From Thermosynechococcaceae cyanobacterium Okahandja (GTDB lineage Bacteria; Cyanobacteriota; Cyanobacteriia; Thermosynechococcales; Thermosynechococcaceae): a stretch of 64,000 nucleotides of DNA. The DNA lies in NCBI GenBank assembly GCA_041530395.1, contig CP136945.1, positions 1,798,001-1,862,000 on the forward strand. The letters run 5' to 3'. This document shows, in pieces, positions 29,611-37,378 of this stretch. The notes below the pieces were generated by a model, which did not search any database, was not told the DNA's origin, and worked only from the letters and a program-made list of their open reading frames with translations. The first letter of the stretch is position 1. Each line of letters opens with the position of its first letter. The translations under genes and the position numbers were made by a program.

Positions 29611-29897
29611 ATACATGGACTCCCCGCACTTGTTGATTGGGATAAAGCACTAGACTTTTTGGGGTTCAAGGTGATAAAATAGAATTGGTTCGCAGCCCAC
29701 CGATTGAGAGTGAAAGCTAGGCATTGCCGGGACCTCCAAAGTTCGGGAATTGCACAGAAATACATACTGATGTTTCTGATTTGATCAGTACCCAGGGACG
29801 CTGGGGAAGGGAAACCGCCTGTCAAGTCGTTCTGTCGGGGGTCTCTGACCTAGACAAGTGGCGTGGGGCAGGAGTGCCCAATCGTGAGGTTGGGAAT

Positions 29898-29928
29898 CCC
29901 GTGCTGTACCCGTAGGGTCAGCGTCGGG
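29898..29928 (+). repeat. Right palindrome of the nested element
   Basis: CCCG/CGGG and GCTGTACCC/GGGTCAGC pair with the same bulged A as the left palindrome. It is followed by GATGTCAC, where cleavage is expected. Confidence 0.8.
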
Positions 29929-30739
29929 AGGATGTCACGCTTGCGCCTTGCCTTTGAACCCTTGGCTCTAGCATCGCGCTTGGCCTGAAGTCGAGCCAGT
30001 TTTTCTTCGGCCTGACGGTAAACCTTAGGTGGCTGCTTTGTAGTCCCATCTGAGCAAGCGATGAAGTACTCTAGGCCAGCATCAACCCCAATACTGTTTG
30101 CCTCAGTTGGGACGACATCGGGTAGTGGCTGCTCTGGCACAGACTTATCTTCAAGCGAAAACGTCACATACCAGCCATCAGCCTTGTGTGTTACCGCCAC
30201 AGTCTTGAGGTCAAACCCCTCCGGCAGTGGTCTATGACAGATGAACTTCACAGCCCCAATCTTGGGCAGCTTCACTCGATTGCCCTCCAGCCATTCGTGA
30301 CCAGCTTGGGGGAAGGTGAACGTGCGGTAGCGACCTTTTCCTTTGAACCGAGGCTTGCCGCTACGCTTGCCGGAACTGTCGCCCTTGATGAAGCGCTCGA
30401 AGGCCAGATCGACCCGCTTCACCATGTCCTGAAGCACTTGGGAGTGGATGTCCTTGTACCAGGGCCGCTCTACCTTGAGAGGCACCAGAGATCGTTTTTG
30501 GCTGTAGTAGTCGGGCTGCTCTCCGGGTTCAGCGATACTGACCACTAGGGGGCAGGCGTTGACCGGGCAGCGGTTCATCTCCCACCAGTCAAAGCGGTCT
30601 GCCAACATCCAGTTGTACTGACAGCGCAACATTTCTAACCAACGGCTCATCAGACACCGCTGCTCATAGGTTGGCTGTAATCGATACTGGTAGGCAATTC
30701 GCATACAATCAGTGTAGCAATTTCGACCCACGCTGACCG

Positions 30740-31234
30740 ATGAAAGACGATTTTGTTTCAAGTGGCCGTTCGGTCTCAGACCTTAAGGCACACCTAGTTT
30801 TGACGACCAAGTATCGCCGCAAGGTATTCACCGCTGAAATGCTGGGGAGGTTGGTCGAAATCTTTGGCGACCTCTGCAAAAAATGGGACTGCAAGCTGAT
30901 AGAAGTCAACGGCGAGGCTGACCACATCCACATCCTGTTTCAGTACTACCCCCAGATGGCCCTGCCCAAGTTCATCAACAACTTGAAGTCTGTTTCTAGT
31001 CGCAGACTGAGAGCCGAATTTGCAGAGCGGGTCAACAAGTTCTATTGGAAGTCGGAGCTCTGGAATGAGTCGTACTTTATCGCCAGTTGTGGCGGCGTTA
31101 CCGTCTCTGTTTTGAGGCGATACATTGAACAGCAAGATTCCCCTGACTTGGGCGCTATGTCCTACGGACAGGCTGCGCCAACGAACCCCCTCAGCGCCCT
31201 TGGCTCTCATCCCGACACCCACCCTAAAGGGTAG
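30740..31234 (+). CDS. tnpA: TnpA HUH transposase (IS200/IS605)
   Basis: TnpA is the single-strand transposase of the family. The product has up to 164 residues and contains TTKYRRKVF near the start, the metal-binding HUH motif in GEADHIHILFQY (about residues 52-63), KSVSSRRLRAEF and the catalytic tyrosine in LRRYIEQQ (about 130). The last 30 or so residues are read through the left-end DNA and are not part of the conserved domain. All key residues are present, so this is the best candidate in the window for mobilising the miniature elements in trans. Confidence 0.92.
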   Translation: MKDDFVSSGRSVSDLKAHLVLTTKYRRKVFTAEMLGRLVEIFGDLCKKWDCKLIEVNGEADHIHILFQYYPQMALPKFINNLKSVSSRRLRAEFAERVNKFYWKSELWNESYFIASCGGVTVSVLRRYIEQQDSPDLGAMSYGQAAPTNPLSALGSHPDTHPKG

Positions 31235-31243
31235 GGTGCGGGG
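31211..31243. repeat. Left-end palindrome of the tnpA/tnpB element
   Basis: CCCGACACCCACCCT pairs with AGGGTAGGGTGCGGG around a short loop. It has the same CCCG...CGGG plan as the right-end hairpin of this element and overlaps the tnpA 3' end. Confidence 0.7.
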
Positions 31244-31259
31244 CTTCCCGCCGAAGAAG

Positions 31260-32897
31260 CTAAAGCTCGCAACTGAGTTCCCCAAGCCGTTGGTTGAAGC
31301 GCAGGTTTTCGCTGTAGTCAACGACAACATCAATGATGGTGGGAACCGGCTGCTCAAGAGCCGTTTTCAGGATCGGAATAAAGTCGGCTGTGGCTTCAAC
31401 CCGATACCCTTTTAGACCCATACTTTCGGCCAGTTTAACAAAGTCGGGGTTGCCAAAGTGGACGTAGGCGGACTCACCAAAGTAGCGGTGTTGCTTCCAC
31501 TCAATTAGCCCATAGCCACCGTCATTAAAAATAATGGTGGTGAAATTGGTCTGCATCCGCAGGGCGGTTTCTAGCTCTTGGAAGTTCATCATAAAGCCAC
31601 CGTCGCCGGTGACGGCCACCACATGGCGATTGGGGTACACCAGCTTGGCGGCCATGGCTCCGGGGACAGCAATACCCATGGCAGCAAAACCATTGGAAAT
31701 AAGGCAGGTATTGGGGCGATCGCAGTGGTAATGGCGGGCAATCCACATTTTGTGGGCACCCACATCAGAAATCAGAATGTCGTCTGGCCCCATCACTTGC
31801 CGTAGGTCATAGATTAGTTTTTGCGGCTTGATGGGAAAGCTGGTGTCTTGGGCAAACTGACAGTAGTCGGCAACAATGTCTTGCCGCAGTTGCAGGGCAT
31901 AGGGAGGGGCTTTATCTTGGCGATCGGCCCGCTTGAGAATTTCGTAGAGGGAATCAGAAATATCACCAACCACCTCAACAACCGGAATATAGCTACTGTC
32001 AATTTCGGCATGGGTGGCCGCAAGGTGGATGATGGGCAAACGACCGTCGGGGTTCCAGCTTTTGGGGGAGTATTCAATGAGGTCGTAGCCCACCGCAATA
32101 ATTAAGTCTGCATGGTCAAAGCCACAGCTAATGTAGTCCCGCTGTTGTAGCCCCACCGTCCATAGGGCAAGGGAGTGTTGGTAGGGAATCACCCCCTTCC
32201 CCATAAAGGTGTTGGCCACCGGAATATTGAGTTTTTCGGCAAAGTGGGTCAAGGCAGGAGCCGCATGGGCGCGAATGGCGCCATTCCCCACCAAGATGAG
32301 GGGGTTATCGGCTTGGCTAATGAGTTCGGCGGCCTTAAGGATACTTTGGAACGAGGCATAGGTTTTCTCAGCGGGGCAGGGCTTGAGGGGATAGCCCTCA
32401 ACAGGCATTGCGGCAATATTTTCCGGTAGGTCAATATGGACGGCACCGGGCTTTTCATTTTGGGCGATCTTAAAGGCCTTGCGAACAATTTCAGGGGTAA
32501 TGCTGGGGCGGACAATCTGGGCGTTCCACTTGGTGACCGGGCTGAACATGGCCACCAGATCTAAATACTGGTGAGACTCGATGTGCATGCGATCGGTGCC
32601 CACCTGCCCCGTAATCGCCACAAGGGGTGCGCCATCCAAGTTGGCATCGGCAACCCCGGTCATCAGATTGGTGGCTCCTGGTCCTAAGGTGGAAAGACAA
32701 ACTCCCGCCTGACCTGTTAACCGGCCATAGACATCCGCCATGAAGGCGGCACCCTGTTCATGACGGGTGGTGACAAACTGAATGCTGGAGTGGCGTAAGG
32801 CTTGGAGAACATCAAGGTTTTCTTCGCCGGGAAGGCCAAAAATGTATTTCACGCCTTCGTTTTCAAGGCACTTGACGAGGAGTTCCGCAGTGTTCAT
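31260..32897 (-). CDS. Thiamine-diphosphate enzyme, acetolactate synthase-like
   Basis: The 545-residue protein is a full ThDP enzyme of the acetolactate synthase family. It has FGLPGEENLDVLQAL with the catalytic glutamate in TTRHEQGAAFMADVYGR, a central Rossmann-like domain, and the ThDP/Mg motif VTGDGGFMMNFQELETAL ending in NDGGYG. It would condense two pyruvates to acetolactate. It resembles the catabolic AlsS/IlvX-type branch more than regulated IlvB; no regulatory subunit gene is adjacent. I chose ATG 32897; the open frame upstream is not conserved-looking. An IS605 element abuts its stop codon. Confidence 0.88.
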   Translation of the reverse strand: MNTAELLVKCLENEGVKYIFGLPGEENLDVLQALRHSSIQFVTTRHEQGAAFMADVYGRLTGQAGVCLSTLGPGATNLMTGVADANLDGAPLVAITGQVGTDRMHIESHQYLDLVAMFSPVTKWNAQIVRPSITPEIVRKAFKIAQNEKPGAVHIDLPENIAAMPVEGYPLKPCPAEKTYASFQSILKAAELISQADNPLILVGNGAIRAHAAPALTHFAEKLNIPVANTFMGKGVIPYQHSLALWTVGLQQRDYISCGFDHADLIIAVGYDLIEYSPKSWNPDGRLPIIHLAATHAEIDSSYIPVVEVVGDISDSLYEILKRADRQDKAPPYALQLRQDIVADYCQFAQDTSFPIKPQKLIYDLRQVMGPDDILISDVGAHKMWIARHYHCDRPNTCLISNGFAAMGIAVPGAMAAKLVYPNRHVVAVTGDGGFMMNFQELETALRMQTNFTTIIFNDGGYGLIEWKQHRYFGESAYVHFGNPDFVKLAESMGLKGYRVEATADFIPILKTALEQPVPTIIDVVVDYSENLRFNQRLGELSCEL

Positions 32898-32979
32898 AAC
32901 GAAAGAATCGGTACTACTTTTAATCGTAGTCTGGGAACTTTGCCTCGACCCGCCGATGTTTGCAAATCGTGACGAAGGT

Positions 32980-33267
32980 TTAGCCCGCCGCCAGTGTGGA
33001 AATGACTTTGGCCAGATCGAGGTCGAGTTGGGTAATGCCCCCGGCATCATGGGTGGTGAGGCTAACGGTCACACGGTTCCATGAAATACACAGATCCGGG
33101 TGGTGCCCCGCTTGCTCGGCAGGCTCGACAAGGCGATTGACAAAGGCAATGGATCCAAGAAAATCCTGAAACCGAAAGGTTTGCTCGAGGCGATCGCCCA
33201 CTAAGGACCATCCCGGAAGGCCGGGGAGTTGAGCTTCAATTTCAGCAGTGGATAAGCGTTCGGCCAT
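32980..33267 (-). CDS. Pterin-4a-carbinolamine dehydratase
   Basis: PCD dehydrates 4a-hydroxytetrahydropterin. The 95-residue protein shows the small family fold: LPGWSLVGDRLEQTFRFQDF, VEPAEQAGHHPDLCISWNRV (the conserved His pair) and VSLTTHDAGGITQLDLDLA. In cyanobacteria, where no aromatic amino acid hydroxylase is seen nearby, it may serve other pterin metabolism. It lies 82 bases upstream of the acetolactate-synthase-like gene on the same strand. Confidence 0.94.
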   Translation of the reverse strand: MAERLSTAEIEAQLPGLPGWSLVGDRLEQTFRFQDFLGSIAFVNRLVEPAEQAGHHPDLCISWNRVTVSLTTHDAGGITQLDLDLAKVISTLAAG

Positions 33268-33295
33268 GGGGGGTACTCTTAACCTCTAGAGGAAT

Positions 33296-33331
33296 TAGAC
33301 GCATTAGATGCATAAGATGCATTAGATACAT
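33296..33331. repeat. Four 9-bp tandem repeats (TAGATGCAT)
   Basis: Four consecutive 9-bp units with consensus TAGATGCAT, each with at most two changes, fill the gap between the PCD gene and the neighbouring gene's stop codon. This is a small microsatellite-like tract; no function is evident. Confidence 0.85.
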
Positions 33332-33909
33332 TATTGCCAATTACCACGACGCGATCGCAGCTTTCCTGCCGGGGCTACGGCTCGCCCGGGCTGTAATCCC
33401 CCTGACCACTGCTGCATGATGCCATCAAGAACTAGGGCAAGGGTGGCGCTCCAGTGCTCTAGCGCTACTAGGGGTAAGGCCAAGCTGCCGCGGTAGGCCC
33501 CAAAGAGGCACCCCAGTAACGGCAGGGACTCCGGTTCCTGCACCAATTGCTCTGCCAACAGAAGATCCTGTGGGGCGATCGCCAAGGCATACTTGACGCG
33601 GGTCACAGCGTCTGCGGCAACCGCCAAGGAGTGGACCGGCTTAGCTAGGGGCTGCGGCTGCCACGCCCGCTCGAGGTACTCGTTGAGCAGTGTCTGAATG
33701 GAGTCTAGCTCAGGTGGTACGGCCATCAAGGGCTGCTGCCAGGCCGCCAAAAGGTGGGGTAAGGCGGCGTACCAATCCCCTTGAGCCGGAGATGCGCTCT
33801 GCCATTGCTGGAGATATTGGGCAACCAATGGGGGCGACTGGCGCTCCAGCCCCCATAACACCCCCAGCAGGGCACCCCTGAACTGTTCGTAAACCCCACC
33901 CAGAACCAT
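33331..33909 (-). CDS. Conserved-looking unknown protein, possible ADP-ribosylglycohydrolase relative
   Basis: I do not recognise it firmly. The 192 residues are helical and Leu/Ala/Gln-rich, with no signal peptide or zinc motif. The N-terminal FRGALLGVLWGLE and the C-terminal LGCLFGAYRGSLALP resemble the GALLGVxxGD and GAxxGAYxG helices of ADP-ribosylglycohydrolases, but the metal-binding aspartates are not visible, so any such relation would be a degenerate one. It diverges from rpsP, and its stop codon adjoins a 9-bp tandem repeat. Confidence 0.55.
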   Translation of the reverse strand: MVLGGVYEQFRGALLGVLWGLERQSPPLVAQYLQQWQSASPAQGDWYAALPHLLAAWQQPLMAVPPELDSIQTLLNEYLERAWQPQPLAKPVHSLAVAADAVTRVKYALAIAPQDLLLAEQLVQEPESLPLLGCLFGAYRGSLALPLVALEHWSATLALVLDGIMQQWSGGLQPGRAVAPAGKLRSRRGNWQ

Positions 33910-34066
33910 TGGTGTGCTCCTGTGGCCATAATTGTGCCAATCGTTTGACCAAGGAGTATTTACCCCCTCGCCAAAATCCGTTATAGTTGTAAATTGTCGA
34001 TAAATTCAACCCCCCTATGCAAATGACTGTTGCCATTGTCTTGAGAGAGGGAGCGAGGGCTGCCCA

Positions 34067-34318
34067 ATGATTAAGCTGCGCCTGAAGCGCTACGGCAAAA
34101 AGCGCAATGCCACTTACCGCATTGTTGCCATGAACAGTAGCGATCGCCGGGATGGCCGTGCTCTCGAAGAGCTAGGCTTTTACGATCCTATCCGCGACGA
34201 AGTTCGCCTGAAGGAAGAGGCCATTAAACGCCGTTTAGAGCAAGGTGCGCAACCCACCGATACCGTGCGGCGGTTGTTTGTGAAAGCGAATTTGCTGCCC
34301 CAGACCCAGTCCTCATGA
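34067..34318 (+). CDS. rpsP: 30S ribosomal protein S16
   Basis: S16 is a small-subunit assembly protein. The 83 residues start with the highly conserved [20 protein letters not shown] and continue with [16 protein letters not shown]. The length is normal. The stop overlaps the ATG of khpA by 4 bases (ATGA), so the two are translationally coupled. It begins a run rpsP-khpA-rpsU-phoH. Confidence 0.98.
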   Translation: MIKLRLKRYGKKRNATYRIVAMNSSDRRDGRALEELGFYDPIRDEVRLKEEAIKRRLEQGAQPTDTVRRLFVKANLLPQTQSS

Positions 34319-34671
34319 GTGAGTCGGCTTCTGCTCCCAATTACGTCGGGTTAATTCGATTTTTGCTAGAGCCGTTTATGGAGGCACCGGATACCCTACG
34401 CATCCATGCGGAGTTTTCGCCAGCCACATCGCGTATTTGGATTCGTCTGGCCTTTGCGGGTGATGATAAGGGGCGTGTCTATGGTCGCGGGGGGCGGAAC
34501 CTGCACGCCATTCGAGCAGTCCTAAACGCGGCAGCCGCAGCGGCGGGTCAGCAAGTTTATCTGGACGTGTACGGGGATCACAAAAGTGAGCCTAAAATAA
34601 ATAACCAAGAGGGCGATCGCCGTGGGCGACCCCATCCTCGTTCTTATCCATCATCAAGGAGGCAAAGTTAG
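34315..34671 (+). CDS. khpA: KH-domain RNA-binding protein KhpA
   Basis: KhpA-type proteins are small single KH-domain RNA chaperones that follow rpsP in many bacteria. The 118-residue protein has the RNA-binding GxxG loop in [15 protein letters not shown] at about residues 57-71 and a basic, Arg/Ser-rich C-terminal tail longer than in Gram-positive homologues. ATGA overlap with rpsP and a 3-base gap to rpsU show tight co-expression. Confidence 0.93.
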   Translation: MSESASAPNYVGLIRFLLEPFMEAPDTLRIHAEFSPATSRIWIRLAFAGDDKGRVYGRGGRNLHAIRAVLNAAAAAAGQQVYLDVYGDHKSEPKINNQEGDRRGRPHPRSYPSSRRQS

Positions 34672-34674
34672 CGC

Positions 34675-34848
34675 GTGTCTGAAGTGCGTTTAGGTGAAAA
34701 CGAATCTATTGAGTCGGCCCTACGGCGGTTTAAGAAAAAAATTCAAAAGGCGGGTATCTTATCGGAAGTGAAGCGGCGCGAACGTTACGAAAAACCAAGC
34801 CTACGCCGCAAACGTAAGCAGGAGGCTGCTCGTAAGCGCAATCGCTAA
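34675..34848 (+). CDS. rpsU: 30S ribosomal protein S21
   Basis: This 57-residue gene starts at GTG 34675, 3 bases after the khpA stop, with AAGGAGG about 14 bases upstream. The protein reads [20 protein letters not shown] and continues through [15 protein letters not shown] to a very basic end, which is diagnostic for S21, involved in initiation. Its position between khpA and phoH suggests the four genes form one transcript. Confidence 0.95.
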   Translation: MSEVRLGENESIESALRRFKKKIQKAGILSEVKRRERYEKPSLRRKRKQEAARKRNR

Positions 34849-34868
34849 GCCGCATCGCCAAGATTGCC

Positions 34869-35882
34869 ATGAGCGATAGCCTAACAATTGATCTCCATAG
34901 TACCGAGAGCGCGATCGCCCTTGTGGGGGAGCAGGAAGCCAACCTTCGCATCTTTGCTGCCCAAACAGGGGCGACGCTTGTTTTGCGGGGGCGTGACCTG
35001 TACATTAGCGGTACCCCCGCCCAAGTGCAGTTATGTCAGCAGCTCATCCAAGATTTGGGTGCCCTCTGGCGCGAAGGTAAGGCGGTCTCCGGCGTTGACA
35101 TCCTCACCGTTCGCCATGCCTACGATACCCAACAGCGAGATGCCCTCCAAGAACTTCAGCAAGATATCCTCGCCCGCACACGTCGGGGGGATATTATCCG
35201 TGCCAAGACCTTTCGCCAGCGGCAGTATATTCAGGCGATCCGCCACCATACCCTCACCTTTGGCATTGGCCCTGCGGGCACCGGCAAAACCTTTTTAGCC
35301 ACCGTCCTAGCGGTGCACGCCCTGCTGGCTGGCACTTACGAGCGCCTCATTTTAACCCGTCCCGCCGTCGAAGCGGGGGAGCGGCTTGGGTTTTTACCCG
35401 GAGACTTACAACAGAAAATTGACCCCTACCTGCGTCCCCTTTACGATGCCCTTTACGAGCTGGTGGAGCCAGATAAAATTAGCAACCTGATGGAGCGGGG
35501 CGTCATTGAAGTGGCTCCCCTAGCCTATATGCGCGGGCGTACCCTCAACAATGCCTTTGTGATTTTAGATGAGGCGCAAAATACCACCCCAGCCCAAATG
35601 AAAATGGTACTCACCCGCATTGGCTTTAACTCCCGTCTAGTGGTGACGGGCGATTTAACGCAAACAGACTTGCCAGAGCACCAAACCTCTGGATTAGGCG
35701 TTGCCGCCAAAATCCTCAAGGATGTGGAGGGCATTGCCTTTTGTTACCTCACAAAGGGGGATGTGATTCGGCATCCGTTGGTGGAGCGCATTATTGATGC
35801 CTACGATCGCCATGAGCAAGCCACTATGGCGGGGAACCCACAGCGGCGGCAATCGCCGCCGCCCCCTAAAACCAACACCTAG
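34869..35882 (+). CDS. phoH: PhoH family ATPase
   Basis: PhoH-like proteins are ribosome- and RNA-associated ATPases of uncertain cellular role. The 337-residue product has an N-terminal KH-like segment (about 1-100) and a RecA-like ATPase with Walker A GIGPAGTGKTFLA at about residue 132, LTRPAVEAGERLGFLPGD, Walker B FVILDEAQNTTP and RLVVTGDLTQTDL. This matches the PhoH/YbeZ group. Linkage with ribosomal protein genes supports a role in rRNA or ribosome metabolism rather than phosphate starvation. Confidence 0.95.
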   Translation: MSDSLTIDLHSTESAIALVGEQEANLRIFAAQTGATLVLRGRDLYISGTPAQVQLCQQLIQDLGALWREGKAVSGVDILTVRHAYDTQQRDALQELQQDILARTRRGDIIRAKTFRQRQYIQAIRHHTLTFGIGPAGTGKTFLATVLAVHALLAGTYERLILTRPAVEAGERLGFLPGDLQQKIDPYLRPLYDALYELVEPDKISNLMERGVIEVAPLAYMRGRTLNNAFVILDEAQNTTPAQMKMVLTRIGFNSRLVVTGDLTQTDLPEHQTSGLGVAAKILKDVEGIAFCYLTKGDVIRHPLVERIIDAYDRHEQATMAGNPQRRQSPPPPKTNT

Positions 35883-35888
35883 ATTTCT

Positions 35889-36011
35889 ATGGCAACGAGA
35901 GAACCAATCTTGTGGGATATACTGAGTGCTATCGAAGAGCAGCAGTGGGTAGCAGACCCAACTCACCGCTGGATAGCCATATTCAGCCGTATTAAACGTA
36001 AATATCTCTAG
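35889..36011 (+). CDS. Possible 40-residue small protein
   Basis: ATG 35889 opens a 40-codon frame 6 bases after phoH. The peptide begins MATREPILWDILSAIEEQQW, includes TRRW-like aromatic/basic residues and ends in a basic IKRKYL. No family is recognised and no strong ribosome-binding site is visible. It lies exactly between phoH and the hli gene, and codon use looks native, but such a short frame may be fortuitous. Confidence 0.35.
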   Translation: MATREPILWDILSAIEEQQWVADPTHRWIAIFSRIKRKYL

Positions 36012-36021
36012 GGTGATGTTA

Positions 36022-36174
36022 ATGAAGGAACCTGAGGAATTGACCCCCCGGTTTGGTTGGTCTCGCTACGCCGAACTGGTTAACGGTCGCTTTGCCATGG
36101 TGGGCTTTGTTGCACTGCTGGTGTTGGAACTGCTCACCCGCCAAGATTTTTTCACATGGCTGGGACTGCGTTAG
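36022..36174 (+). CDS. High-light-inducible one-helix protein (Hli/SCP)
   Basis: The 50-residue protein has a short N-terminal segment ending in PRFGWSRYAELVNGRFAMVG, the chlorophyll-binding Lhc motif (E-x-x-N-G-R-x-A-M-x-G), then one membrane helix (FVALLVLELLT) and a short C-terminus. Such proteins bind chlorophyll and carotenoid in the thylakoid and protect photosystem II under light stress. Alternative starts at ATG 36016 or GTG 36013 add two or three residues. Light induction is expected from the family; no specific site was identified. Confidence 0.93.
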   Translation: MKEPEELTPRFGWSRYAELVNGRFAMVGFVALLVLELLTRQDFFTWLGLR

Positions 36175-36193
36175 CACTCCTCGAGGGTATTGG

Positions 36194-37285
36194 ATGAGTG
36201 CGTCATTACGCCTAGAGGAGGTGTGCCGACGATTTACCCCTGTTCTCGGGATTGGCCCGATTTCCCTAACGGTGCCCGCCGGTGAATTATGGGTCATTGT
36301 TGGGCCTTCGGGCTGCGGGAAGTCCACCCTCTTGCGCCTCATTGCTGGCCTCGAGCAGCCCACCAGTGGCCAAATTTATATTGGCGATCGCTGCGTGAAC
36401 ACCGTCAGTGGGCGCGATCGCGATGTGGCCATGGTCTTTCAGAACTATGCCCTCTATCCCCACCTGAGCGTGGCGGAAAACCTTGGCTTTGGCCTGAAAA
36501 TGCGGGGTGTGGATGCGGCAACCCGTCAACAGCGGGTGCAGCAGGTGGCCAAAATGCTAGGCATTGACGCGCTGCTTCAGCGCAAACCCCGTCAACTGTC
36601 GGGTGGCCAACAACAGCGGGTAGCCCTCGGGCGGGCATTGGCGCGATCGCCGCAAATTTTCCTGCTTGATGAACCCCTCTCGAACCTAGATGCCCAACTG
36701 CGGGAAGATACCCGGGCCGAGTTAAAGCAGCTTCACCAACGCCTCGGCATTACCACCCTTTACGTGACCCATGACCAAGTGGAAGCCATGACCCTCGGAG
36801 ATCAACTGGTGGTGCTAGATCGCGGACGAGTACAGCAAATTGGCAGCGCCGCTACGCTCTACGAGCAGCCGGCCAACACAATGGTGGCACGATTTTTGGG
36901 CAGCCCGCCAATGAACTTACTACCCGCCTCTTGGAATGGCCATACGCTGGGCGTTCAGCAGCACCACCTACCCTGTCCTAGCCGCTATCAGCCAGTGCTG
37001 CAACCGGAGCAAGCCCTAATGGTAGGTCTGCGTCCGGAGCATTTACAACCGCAGCCCTTCGAGACGGGGCAGGGTCTAGGGGCGATCGCCACCCTTGTGG
37101 AACCCTTAGGCCGGGAAGCCATTGTCCGCTGCCAACTCCTGGACAGTGCGTTGGAAGTGTTGTGGCTAGCACCGCGGGCGGCCATTCCCCAGCCGGGCGA
37201 TCGCCTGCGGTTCACCGTGGCCGACCCCCACCTCTACCTCTTTGATGCCAGTAGTGGTGCCGCCCTCAGCGTGGCTCCCCCCTAA
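36194..37285 (+). CDS. ABC transporter ATP-binding protein, MalK/UgpC type
   Basis: The 363-residue cytoplasmic ATPase has Walker A GPSGCGKSTLLRL, Q-loop, signature LSGGQQQRVALGRAL, Walker B IFLLDEPLSNLDA and H-loop YVTHDQVEAMTL. A C-terminal TOBE/OB extension (about 235-363) with LMVGLRPEHLQPQP is typical of MalK/UgpC/MsmK ATPases that energise sugar or polyol importers. No permease or binding protein lies nearby, so it may serve a transporter encoded elsewhere. I chose ATG 36194, 19 bases after hli. Confidence 0.92.
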   Translation: MSASLRLEEVCRRFTPVLGIGPISLTVPAGELWVIVGPSGCGKSTLLRLIAGLEQPTSGQIYIGDRCVNTVSGRDRDVAMVFQNYALYPHLSVAENLGFGLKMRGVDAATRQQRVQQVAKMLGIDALLQRKPRQLSGGQQQRVALGRALARSPQIFLLDEPLSNLDAQLREDTRAELKQLHQRLGITTLYVTHDQVEAMTLGDQLVVLDRGRVQQIGSAATLYEQPANTMVARFLGSPPMNLLPASWNGHTLGVQQHHLPCPSRYQPVLQPEQALMVGLRPEHLQPQPFETGQGLGAIATLVEPLGREAIVRCQLLDSALEVLWLAPRAAIPQPGDRLRFTVADPHLYLFDASSGAALSVAPP

Positions 37286-37378
37286 AATTCATCCCAACCC
37301 TTACCTAAGATTGGGTGGTTCGCTTAGAATACAACTAGGATTCTGTAAAATTTCGTAACTTATGCGGCCACCCCGTCC

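Larger units (their letters stand above)
29549..29939 (+). mobile_element. Nested palindrome-ended miniature element inside tnpB
   Basis: This 391-bp segment interrupts tnpB and has no transposase gene. Its ends carry two similar hairpins in direct orientation: 29577-29610 and 29898-29928, both CCCG-(C/T)GCTGTA...(T)CAGC-(A/G)TCGGG. The right end reads GATGTCAC, like the host element's ATGTCAC. These features fit a PATE, a non-autonomous IS200/IS605 derivative. It lies opposite in orientation to its host. The junction is ambiguous by one base on each side. No target duplication is seen, as expected of this family. Confidence 0.8.
29034..30704 (-). pseudogene. tnpB: tnpB (IS605 OrfB) interrupted by a nested element
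   Basis: The N-terminal part runs from MRIAYQYRL (ATG 30704) to KARRKR near 29940 and includes the RuvC-I aspartate in SIGVDAGLEYF. The C-terminal part resumes at NERIAKLHQRI near 29546 and includes the RuvC-II glutamate in VIFVEDLQVSNM, the zinc ribbon (CAMC, CPHC) and the RuvC-III aspartate in RDVNSGIL. Between them lies a 391-bp insertion that brings stop codons. Cutting the insertion out exactly rejoins the two frames, giving a TnpB of about 425 residues, so the gene was functional until recently. Confidence 0.88.
29008..31262 (-). mobile_element. IS605-type element with divergent tnpA and split tnpB
   Basis: The element carries tnpA on the plus strand and tnpB on the minus strand, starting about 35 bases apart. 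Palindromes lie at both ends in the same orientation (minus-strand view): left at 31211-31243 next to the tnpA 3' end, right at 29013-29053 overlapping the tnpB stop. The right end reads ...ATGTCAC. It is squeezed between the thioredoxin stop (6 bases away) and the acetolactate-synthase-like stop (left boundary within a few bases of 31262). A 391-bp non-autonomous element is nested inside tnpB. Confidence 0.85.

Noticed and set aside
29724-29915. 63-codon frame inside the nested element
   Set aside because: It lies in a non-autonomous element, ends at the right-end hairpin and probably is a remnant of a tnpB tail; no intact domain.
32898-33050. 51-residue extension of the acetolactate-synthase-like enzyme
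   Set aside because: The family starts at MNTAELLVKCLEN; the extension overlaps the PCD gene in another frame.
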